10,910 nt of DNA from Clostridiaceae bacterium (GTDB lineage Bacteria > Bacillota > Clostridia > UBA1212 > DUPL01): assembly GCA_012522035.1 (NCBI GenBank), contig JAAYLF010000360.1, positions 1-10,910 of the forward strand. Reading direction: 5' to 3'. The notes beneath the pieces were generated by a model that had not been told where the DNA came from, searched no databases, and was given only the letters and a program-made list of their open reading frames with translations. The position numbers and the translations under genes are program-made. Shown piece after piece: positions 5,873 through 10,910 of this stretch; the stretch's first letter is position 1, and the number at the start of each line of letters is the position of its first letter.

Positions 5873-8168
5873 AAAAATTATCCCCTGTCAAAACAGGCCA
5901 GTTGATAGACCTTTTGGGCAGGTTGGAATCAGACGAATACATGGCGGCAATTTTCATTCTCCTTGTTGGGAAAAACTCGGCCAGTGCCCACTTGCTGTCT
6001 CCTGATTTGAACACCTTGCATTCAGCTTCCTCTCCATTTATTTGAACCCTGCATACTGCGGTGTCCAATGGGAATGGACCAAACCGGACCTTAACCCTGC
6101 CAACAGCATTGTCTTCTGAAAACTTAAGAACCATCAGTTGAACTCCATCCTTCGGATAAGTCACATTCACTGCCAGATGGGCGTTTGTCCCCTCAACAGG
6201 CATCCTTTCAATTTTCACTCCCCACTCGCAAGGCATCCTGGGAAAAATCTTCAATGCTCCATCATTGTTTACATATATGCCCAGGACGGTTCGATAGCAT
6301 CTCAAAACCTCCACCAGTTGATAAAGATTGCCCAAATCCCCTTGCTTCATATACACACCATTTACCGGGTCGTAAGTAAACTTCTCCGGTGCGATATATG
6401 GGTTGTCCCTTCTTGGCGCATAACATATTTTGGTGAGATTCTGCACAAACTTTGAAGCATCCTCCATATGGTCCAAAAGAAGTGCGTTTTGAGTCATAAT
6501 GCAGTGATTGTATCCAAGACCGCCCCTTCCACCATGATGGTTGCGTATTGTAACGGATCTCACATCATCAGGGTAGGTATTGCTTGAGTATTCAAGCCAA
6601 TCCTTTTGCGGCACGTCATCCCTGTCAAAACCATAAACATCGGCAAGCATTGAAGGGACAGGATCATGCAAAAAGCCAAATTTGTGCCACTTTTTATTCC
6701 CGGGTTCGAGCATGTATGACTCTATTCCCTTTTTCATGTACTGTGCTGTCTCTCTCCAAACATAAGCCGCATCATGTTTTCCTGCTATTTCTGCCATTTC
6801 CGCATAGCAAAGAAGTCCCAAAAAGCAGGGAACATTGCAGTACAGAGAGAACCCTTTCATGCCTCCTTCGGATTCTGAAAACAACAGTCCCTCTCCGGCA
6901 AAGGACAGGTCAGGGTGCTTAAAACACCACAATATCCATTCACAAGCTTCATTAATATATACCCAGTTCTTTTCCACCCAGTCTTTGGGTTTGCCCATCG
7001 ATTTCCAAACACTGTAGTTTCCTATCATCATAAGACCATGGCCATCGGTTTCCTGGTTTCCAATATTCTTGTATTCATCACCAAAGACTTTATTGGTATA
7101 AACAGTTGGCCAGCCCCTGGGAACAAGCACTTCAGAATAGTACAAAGGATTGTCAATAACAACAGTAAAGTGACCGGGTATTTGTACTCCGCCTATGGTA
7201 AGATTGTTCTCCCTGAAGAACAACATCTTTTTATTGGCATAAGCCACTGCCCTGTCAGCAAGCTCCTTGTACCCAAAAGCAGCAAGCACGGAAAAACTCC
7301 TGTTACGTGTATAGTATCTTCCATGAAAAGTACCTGCATTTGGTTTCCATGTTCCAAAGCTGTCAAAGGATTCAGGTGCATTTTTGAAGGATTCATGAAG
7401 AATCCCGTTTTCATCCACTCTTTCAGACAAGTTCTTGAGATTATGATAGAACACACCATTTGCAATTTTTGCAATATTGCTGCCATAAAAACGCACTTTG
7501 ACACCAGTATGATACTCGTCATACTCAAAAGGTATTGGTTCTTTGTTGTAATCTTCTTCAAAGGTATATAGGCCTTTTCTAATTTTCTCTATTGCATTTC
7601 TTACATTTTCAGGATATGGATTTTGGGAGTCAACAACAAACTTTTCAAAAAACTCTTCCTCGGTACAAATTGAGACAATTCCGCCTGTCAGCTGCTCTGC
7701 CTCGCCTGATGTTATGTATGCTCCCTTTATCACAGGGCTTCCGGCCTTATCGCAATTGTTTTTAACCTCTATCCTTTTTACCTTTTCACCCCTCAGCCTA
7801 ACCTTTAGCACACAATCCTCAAAACCTTCAAAGGCACCGTAAAGATGCAAGGCCTCATTAAGCAGTTTTTTCATATTCTCATCTTTTCCTTGTCCGTCGA
7901 AAGGAGCCTTGTAGAGCTTCCAGGGCTTGTAGTACCAAAGGGTGTAGCCAAATATGAGGGGGACTCTATCCACTGCACCACTTTCATATGTAATTACAAT
8001 ATCACCCATTCTATCCCCAACAAGCCTGATCCTGTCATGGCTGACGGCGCCCCAGACTTCTGTTCCACTATCAAAAGAATGGTAGCCACCTACAATGTAC
8101 AGGTAATCACTTTCATCAAGGTTTTCTTTTTCTTCATATGGCAGAACTATCCACTTCAATTGTTCCAC
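5862..8168 (-). CDS. Uncharacterised protein resembling six-hairpin (alpha/alpha)6-barrel glycosidases
   Basis: About 768 aa; I do not recognise a named family. An all-beta-looking N-terminal region (about 1-230) is followed by a long helical region (about 270-660) with repeated Trp/Tyr/Gly-rich turns. A beta-sandwich-like tail (about 660-750) follows, including IFPRMPCEWGVKIERMP, as in many six-hairpin glycosidases. Conserved-looking acidic motifs that could hold catalytic residues are ETDGHG (373-378), SESEGG (431-436) and the RNHHGGRGG segment near 541-549. There is no signal peptide or membrane segment, so it should act in the cytosol, perhaps on imported oligosaccharides. The start is uncertain. 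GTG 8168 gives the longest frame but has no ribosome binding site. TTG 8159 has GGAAG 8 nt upstream. An in-frame TAA lies at 8198-8196. The gene is apparently monocistronic, divergent from the flavin reductase/sugar dehydrogenase pair. The fold assignment is inference; a polysaccharide lyase or phosphorylase-like activity is also possible. Confidence 0.7.
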   Translation of the reverse strand: MEQLKWIVLPYEEKENLDESDYLYIVGGYHSFDSGTEVWGAVSHDRIRLVGDRMGDIVITYESGAVDRVPLIFGYTLWYYKPWKLYKAPFDGQGKDENMKKLLNEALHLYGAFEGFEDCVLKVRLRGEKVKRIEVKNNCDKAGSPVIKGAYITSGEAEQLTGGIVSICTEEEFFEKFVVDSQNPYPENVRNAIEKIRKGLYTFEEDYNKEPIPFEYDEYHTGVKVRFYGSNIAKIANGVFYHNLKNLSERVDENGILHESFKNAPESFDSFGTWKPNAGTFHGRYYTRNRSFSVLAAFGYKELADRAVAYANKKMLFFRENNLTIGGVQIPGHFTVVIDNPLYYSEVLVPRGWPTVYTNKVFGDEYKNIGNQETDGHGLMMIGNYSVWKSMGKPKDWVEKNWVYINEACEWILWCFKHPDLSFAGEGLLFSESEGGMKGFSLYCNVPCFLGLLCYAEMAEIAGKHDAAYVWRETAQYMKKGIESYMLEPGNKKWHKFGFLHDPVPSMLADVYGFDRDDVPQKDWLEYSSNTYPDDVRSVTIRNHHGGRGGLGYNHCIMTQNALLLDHMEDASKFVQNLTKICYAPRRDNPYIAPEKFTYDPVNGVYMKQGDLGNLYQLVEVLRCYRTVLGIYVNNDGALKIFPRMPCEWGVKIERMPVEGTNAHLAVNVTYPKDGVQLMVLKFSEDNAVGRVKVRFGPFPLDTAVCRVQINGEEAECKVFKSGDSKWALAEFFPTRRMKIAAMYSSDSNLPKRSINWPVLTGDNFSNS

Positions 8169-8304
8169 TTCCAGTCTGTATATAATGTTAATATTTTATA
8201 TGCCTTTTAGATTTTATCCAGTTTGTTCCGTACCAGTACATGTACAATCCAGACATAATATGATTTCTGAACTGGCCAAGCCCGCAAAACAGCTTTAAAA
8301 CGGG

Positions 8305-8333
8305 TTGACAAATCAATATGATAGTTATACAAT
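8305..8333 (+). promoter_or_regulatory. Sigma-A-type promoter of the flavin reductase/dehydrogenase unit
   Basis: TTGACA (8305-8310), 17-nt spacer, TACAAT (8328-8333; 5 of 6). The predicted start near 8340 leaves a short leader containing the AAAGGTG ribosome binding site. Confidence 0.75.
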
Positions 8334-8350
8334 TCAAGCAATTAATTACT

Positions 8351-8357
8351 AAAGGTG
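8351..8357 (+). promoter_or_regulatory. Ribosome binding site favouring TTG 8365 as the flavoprotein start
   Basis: AAAGGTG is 7 nt before TTG 8365 but only 1 nt before the in-frame TTG 8359. Normal spacing therefore favours 8365. Confidence 0.6.
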
Positions 8358-8364
8358 ATTGGAT

Positions 8365-8871
8365 TTGGATTTGGAAGTATTAAGTGACATTTCATATGGA
8401 CTATATGCACTAACAGTTAACGACAACGGAAGACCCACAGGATGTATAATCAACACCCTTATTCAGATAACGTCTTTTGAGCCTATCTATATGGCAATCA
8501 GTCTTAACAAGGACAGCTATACAAATGAAGTTATAAAGAGGACAAAAAGGTATGGCATCAGCATACTTTCCGTAAATACACCCAGAGAAGTCATACAAAG
8601 ACTAGGTTTCTCATCTGGTAGAAACAGAGACAAGATGGTCGGAATTGAGTATGAGGACTACAACGGGCTGCCTAGGATACTCGAAAATTGCACGGGCTTT
8701 ATGTGCTTTGAGCTAGTTGACCACATAAACGTGGAAACGCATGACGTAATAATTGGCAAGCTTGTTGACACATGTGTGACCGATGGGGAACCTATGACAT
8801 ATAAATATTACCATGAAGTAATAAAAGGGAAAGCGCCAAAAAGCGCACCAACTTTCCTTACGAACAAATAA
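8365..8871 (+). CDS. Flavin reductase-like FMN-binding split-barrel flavoprotein
   Basis: About 168 aa from TTG 8365 (170 from the in-frame TTG 8359). It matches the small flavin reductase-like domain family that also forms the N-terminal half of clostridial high-molecular-weight rubredoxins. Seen: an N-terminal ISYGLYALT strand, then NGRPTGCIINTLIQIT (FMN phosphate region) and a Ser/Asn-rich SILSVNTP strand. FSSGRNRDKM and a C-terminal TYKYYHEVIKGKAPKSAPTF signature follow. Such proteins bind FMN and pass electrons between NAD(P)H, rubredoxin and oxygen or other acceptors. There is no rubredoxin CxxC domain, so it is the stand-alone flavin domain. Its stop TAA overlaps an ATG of the next frame, and the following gene starts 11 nt after the stop, so the two are very likely cotranscribed. 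Substrate and partner are unknown. Confidence 0.85.
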   Translation: MDLEVLSDISYGLYALTVNDNGRPTGCIINTLIQITSFEPIYMAISLNKDSYTNEVIKRTKRYGISILSVNTPREVIQRLGFSSGRNRDKMVGIEYEDYNGLPRILENCTGFMCFELVDHINVETHDVIIGKLVDTCVTDGEPMTYKYYHEVIKGKAPKSAPTFLTNK

Positions 8872-8872
8872 T

Positions 8873-8877
8873 GGAGG
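8873..8877 (+). promoter_or_regulatory. Ribosome binding site selecting ATG 8883 for the dehydrogenase
   Basis: GGAGG is 5 nt before ATG 8883. The earlier in-frame ATG at 8871 overlaps the previous stop and contains this site in its own second codon. The start at 8883 therefore fits best and places the family N-terminus MLRYALVGCGR correctly. Confidence 0.75.
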
Positions 8878-8882
8878 CGTTT

Positions 8883-9929
8883 ATGCTTAGATATGCACTC
8901 GTTGGTTGTGGGCGAATAAGCGGTATTCATCTTGATGCAGTTGCCCACCACTACAAGGATAACAAAATCAAATTGGTAGCCTTGTGTGACATTGTGGAAG
9001 AAAAGGCAATAAATGCAAAAGCAAGTTACATAAGTAAAACTAATGATACTGAAGTAAACTGCTATACCTCTTTGGACAGGATGCTGGACGAGGAAGAAAT
9101 TGATGTTGTGGCAATATGCACCCCCAGCGGCTTGCATCCGGAACATGGTATAAAGGCTGCACAAAGAGGCATCCATGTTCTTACTGAAAAGCCCATGGGA
9201 TGTGCTATGGAAGATGTCGACAATCTGATAAAAGCTTGCGAGGAAAACAACGTAAAGCTGTTCGTGGTAAAACAAAACAGACTTAATCCCACCTGCTCTG
9301 CCCTTATAGAGGCCGTGGATGCAAACAGGTTTGGCAAGATATACATGGTCCAGTCGAACGTGTACTGGTACAGAGGACAGGATTACTATGACAGCGATGA
9401 CTGGAGAGGTACATGGAAACTTGATGGCGGTGCCTTTATGAACCAGGCAGTTCACTACGCTGACCTTGTACAGAGAGTCGGAGGGAAAATCAAGAGCGTA
9501 TCAGCTTTCATAGATCATCTGGACAGAAAAATTGAAGCAGAAGATACAGGAAGCGCAATTATAAGGTTTGAAAACGGCGCCATAGGGAATATGAATGTAA
9601 CCATGCTGACCTCCATAGGCGATTACGAAGGCAGCCTTACGGTTATTGGTGAAAAGGGATTTGTAAGGCTTGGCGGAATGGGTCTTAACAAGATACTTGA
9701 GTGGAAGTTTGAAGAAGAAATGCCCATAGACAAGGATATTGCAAATCTAAGCTATCACACAAACAGCGTATATGGATTTGGCCATGCAGGGGTTTATGCA
9801 AACCTCATTGATTCCATTGACAATGGCGCATCCTTACTTGTAGATGGTTATGAAGGTAGAAAATCAGTAGAACTTGTACTTGCAATATATGAATCAGCCA
9901 GAGAAAACAAGGTGGTTACCCTGTCGTAA
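8883..9929 (+). CDS. Gfo/Idh/MocA-family NAD(P)-dependent sugar oxidoreductase
   Basis: 348 aa from ATG 8883 (352 from 8871). The N-terminal Rossmann domain starts YALVGCGRISGIHLDAV (GxGxxx at 8-13). The family EKP motif at 102-104 carries the catalytic Lys103. The C-terminal alpha/beta domain contains WRGTWKLDGGAFMNQAVHYADL, whose His191 is the usual second catalytic residue. The latter stretch, with the VKQNRLNP segment near 129-136, is closest in memory to WlbA/WbpB-type enzymes that oxidise UDP-N-acetylamino sugars at C3. The substrate here is not established, since the family also includes inositol, glucose and other sugar dehydrogenases. It is the second gene of a unit with the flavin reductase-like gene. 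Its last codons and TAA stop form the left arm and part of the right arm of the terminator hairpin. Confidence 0.9.
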   Translation: MLRYALVGCGRISGIHLDAVAHHYKDNKIKLVALCDIVEEKAINAKASYISKTNDTEVNCYTSLDRMLDEEEIDVVAICTPSGLHPEHGIKAAQRGIHVLTEKPMGCAMEDVDNLIKACEENNVKLFVVKQNRLNPTCSALIEAVDANRFGKIYMVQSNVYWYRGQDYYDSDDWRGTWKLDGGAFMNQAVHYADLVQRVGGKIKSVSAFIDHLDRKIEAEDTGSAIIRFENGAIGNMNVTMLTSIGDYEGSLTVIGEKGFVRLGGMGLNKILEWKFEEEMPIDKDIANLSYHTNSVYGFGHAGVYANLIDSIDNGASLLVDGYEGRKSVELVLAIYESARENKVVTLS

Positions 9930-9940
9930 CCACCTTGTTT
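9905..9940. terminator. Bidirectional intrinsic terminator between the convergent dehydrogenase and sigK genes
   Basis: AAACAAGGTGGTTAC (9905-9919) and GTAACCACCTTGTTT (9926-9940) form a perfect 15-bp stem with a 6-nt loop. The plus-strand transcript ends in TTGTTTGTATC and the minus-strand one in TTGTTTTCTC, so both have T-rich tails. The dehydrogenase stop codon (9927-9929) is inside the right arm. sigK ends 10 bp to the right. Confidence 0.85.
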
Positions 9941-9949
9941 GTATCAAAA

Positions 9950-10606
9950 TCAGTTTTGAGTTTCCAGGCTTGAATGAAGTTTTTCCAATGCATGTTTCTC
10001 AATTCTGGAAACATAGGATCTCGAAATGCCCAGAATATTCCCTACTTCCTTTTGAGTCTTTTCAATACCATTCAGGATACCGTATCTTAATTCGATAACC
10101 TTCCTTTCTCTACCTTCCAATACTTTCTTTATCTGTTCCCTGAGCCTTTTTGTCTTAAATTTGCAATCAAGCTCATCTATGATATTCTCCTCTTCATTAC
10201 AAAGCAAGTCAACCAGAGTAATCTCATTGCCCTCAGGATCAATTCCTACAGGATCATGGAGCGATACTTCATTCTGATGTTTTTTTCCAGTCCTCATGTA
10301 CATGAGGATTTCATTCTGGATGCATTTGACAGCATACGTTCCCAACTTGCTGCCTTTCGATGAATCAAATGTGGATACCGCCTTTATTAGTCCAATCGTT
10401 CCTATAGAAATCAGATCATCATTGCTAACGTTTGGTGATACATACTTTTTCGCCATATGTGCAACCAAGCGCAGATTTCGTTCAATGAGAATATTCCGGG
10501 CTTCCATATCCCCGCTTTGCATTCTTTCGACATACATTTGTTCCTCTTCATATGTAAGAGGTTTTGGGAAAGCATTTCCGCTGTGTATATAACCCGTCAT
10601 ATTCAT
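9950..10606 (-). CDS. sigK: RNA polymerase sporulation sigma factor SigK, without a pro-sequence
   Basis: A 218-aa sigma-70 family protein of the late mother-cell SigK type, which directs coat and late spore genes. Seen: GNAFPKPLTYEEE near 10-22, then NILIERNLRLVAHMAKKY (region 1.2-2.1). DDLISIGTIGLIKAVSTFD (63-81; core RNA polymerase binding) and TYAVKCIQNEILMYMR (90-105; -10 recognition) follow. VSLHDPVGIDPEGNE leads to the region 4 helix-turn-helix KTQKEVGNILGISRSYVSRI at 183-202. The B. subtilis protein starts with an inhibitory 20-aa pro-sequence. Here translation starts at ATG 10606, only 12 codons before AFPKPL, and an in-frame TAA lies 27 nt upstream, so no pro-sequence can be encoded. 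The frame is uninterrupted, with no skin element. GGAG lies about 10 nt upstream of the start. A SigE-like promoter may precede it. Confidence 0.92.
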   Translation of the reverse strand: MNMTGYIHSGNAFPKPLTYEEEQMYVERMQSGDMEARNILIERNLRLVAHMAKKYVSPNVSNDDLISIGTIGLIKAVSTFDSSKGSKLGTYAVKCIQNEILMYMRTGKKHQNEVSLHDPVGIDPEGNEITLVDLLCNEEENIIDELDCKFKTKRLREQIKKVLEGRERKVIELRYGILNGIEKTQKEVGNILGISRSYVSRIEKHALEKLHSSLETQN

Positions 10607-10639
10607 ACATCTGCAACTCCGACAATACCGTTACATAAC

Positions 10640-10665
10640 ATCATATGAACAGGACGAGTTTAACG
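10640..10665 (-). promoter_or_regulatory. Possible sporulation (SigE/SigK-like) promoter of sigK
   Basis: On the minus strand CATATGAT (10647-10640) matches 6 of 8 positions of the SigE -10 consensus CATACAAT and lies about 34 nt before the sigK start. A matching -35 is not clear; GACAC and ACGTTAAA lie upstream. A mother-cell sigma would be expected for sigK. Weak evidence. Confidence 0.25.
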
Positions 10666-10676
10666 TGTCTGTCCCT

Positions 10677-10710
10677 TTTAAACTTTTTTAATAAATATTT
10701 GAAGTTTAAA
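10677..10710. repeat. 9-bp inverted repeat in the divergent sigK upstream region
   Basis: TTTAAACTT (10677-10685) and AAGTTTAAA (10702-10710) are perfect inverted arms separated by 16 bp. The right arm overlaps the putative -35 box TTGAAG of the plus-strand promoter, so it could be an operator. Both strands are very AT-rich, so chance is possible. Confidence 0.35.
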
Positions 10711-10728
10711 GTGAAAAAATGATATATT
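10699..10728 (+). promoter_or_regulatory. Possible sigma-A promoter of the truncated plus-strand gene
   Basis: TTGAAG (10699-10704), 18-nt spacer, TATATT (10723-10728), with overlapping TATTAT/TATACT alternatives. It lies 30 bp before the TTG start at 10758. Confidence 0.4.
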
Positions 10729-10757
10729 ATACTCAAAAGACAACAGGGGTGAGTGTA

Positions 10758-10823
10758 TTGAAACCATCAAAACTTGGCCTGGGTGTGTTTGGCAAGTATA
10801 AATCCGTGCAGTGCGGAAGTTAA
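10758..10823 (+). pseudogene. 5' remnant of an unidentified gene, cut by a repeat-bearing (IS-like) sequence
   Basis: A promoter-like sequence, AGGGGTG (10745-10751) 6 nt upstream and a TTG start lead into a frame beginning MKPSKLGLGVFGKY. It ends at TAA 10821-10823 after 21 codons. The last codons and the stop come from the 23-bp-period repeat that starts at 10807, so only about 16 codons look original. The pattern fits a protein N-terminus joined to foreign DNA. The gene cannot be named from so few residues. Alternatively it is a genuine tiny leader peptide. Confidence 0.4.
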
Positions 10824-10871
10824 AAACCCTGCAGTGCGGAAGTTAAAATCCATGCACCTCGCTATTTAAAC
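10807..10871 (+). repeat. Tandem repeat, 23-bp period
   Basis: TGCAGTGCGGAAGTTAAAA occurs at 10807-10825 and again, identical, at 10830-10848. A degenerate third copy occurs in the same register at 10853-10871 (12 of 19 matches: TGCA at the start, TTAAA near the end). Four-base spacers (ACCC, TCCA) separate the units. Confidence 0.85.
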
Positions 10872-10910
10872 TATTTATTTTTTCTAATGACTATATTCTC
10901 TTGAACATTA
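10807..10910. mobile_element. Probable terminus of an insertion sequence (IS21-like ends), continuing past the right edge
   Basis: The repeats start with TG and are arranged in tandem at a boundary where an otherwise well-formed gene start breaks off. IS21-family elements are known to carry several repeated transposase-binding motifs at each end, with TG at the tip. After the repeats comes AT-rich sequence with TTGAAC at 10901-10906, possibly a -35 box for a transposase gene. No transposase is inside the window, so family assignment is inference. Confidence 0.4.

Larger units (their letters stand above)
8169..8358. promoter_or_regulatory. Divergent intergenic region
   Basis: About 190 bp between the glycosidase-like gene (minus) and the flavin reductase (plus). 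It holds the plus-strand promoter at 8305-8333 and a 10-bp palindrome GTACATGTAC at 8236-8245. Outlying CCAGTT (8219-8224) and AACTGG (8270-8275) form a further, widely spaced inverted repeat. I found no convincing sigma-A promoter for the minus-strand gene, only AT-rich tracts such as CATATAAAAT. No small gene is evident. Confidence 0.4.

Noticed and set aside
6915..7571. 218-codon plus-strand open frame opposite the glycosidase-like gene
   Set aside because: It is antisense to a 768-codon frame with coherent protein character; no promoter or ribosome binding site is seen.
8808..9455. Minus-strand 215-codon open frame opposite the dehydrogenase
   Set aside because: It overlaps conserved Gfo/Idh/MocA motifs and has no supporting start signals.
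9950..10606. Skin-type element interrupting sigK
   Set aside because: The frame is continuous from start to stop with all sigma regions present.
10807..10871. CRISPR array
   Set aside because: There are only two exact 19-bp units plus one degenerate unit with 4-bp spacers, which leaves no room for CRISPR spacers.

Overview
The window looks like chromosomal core sequence from a low-GC, endospore-forming clostridium (Clostridia, possibly the Acetivibrio/Ruminiclostridium group; the genus is inference). The basis is a tig-clpP-clpX cluster, a Firmicutes-type MetRS with a C-terminal tRNA-binding domain, a SigK-type sporulation sigma factor, strong GGAGG-type ribosome binding sites, frequent TTG starts and AT-rich sigma-A promoters.

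Layout: on the minus strand, read right to left, are an uncharacterised 768-aa protein resembling (alpha/alpha)6-barrel glycosidases (8168-5862, with an intrinsic terminator at its stop), metG (5724-3787, own promoter), then tig (3691-2339), clpP (2304-1720) and clpX (1697-387) behind a promoter just downstream of metG, and finally the 5' end of tsaD (248 to the left edge) with its own promoter and a hairpin leader. On the plus strand, diverging from the glycosidase-like gene, is a two-gene unit: a small flavin reductase-like flavoprotein (8365-8871) and a Gfo/Idh/MocA sugar dehydrogenase (8883-9929). It converges on sigK (minus, 10606-9950), and one 15-bp hairpin at the meeting point can end transcription from both sides. 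Right of sigK, a divergent promoter leads into a short plus-strand reading frame that ends after 21 codons inside a 23-bp-period repeat, which looks like the end of an insertion sequence (IS21-like ends are the best guess).

Functional picture: tig, clpP and clpX form a protein-folding and protein-degradation unit (ribosome-bound chaperone, protease, unfoldase), next to translation genes (metG, tsaD). The most striking observation is a TAG stop at codon 58 of clpP, where relatives such as E. coli encode Lys. The rest of the gene, including the Ser98-His123-Asp172 triad, is intact, and the full frame would be exactly 194 residues. Either the strain (or this copy) carries a nonsense mutation, or the base is a sequence error. 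metG itself ends in TAG, so reassignment of TAG is unlikely. I see no CRISPR array, tRNA, rRNA or obvious new defence system. The least understood gene is the 768-aa glycosidase-like protein.
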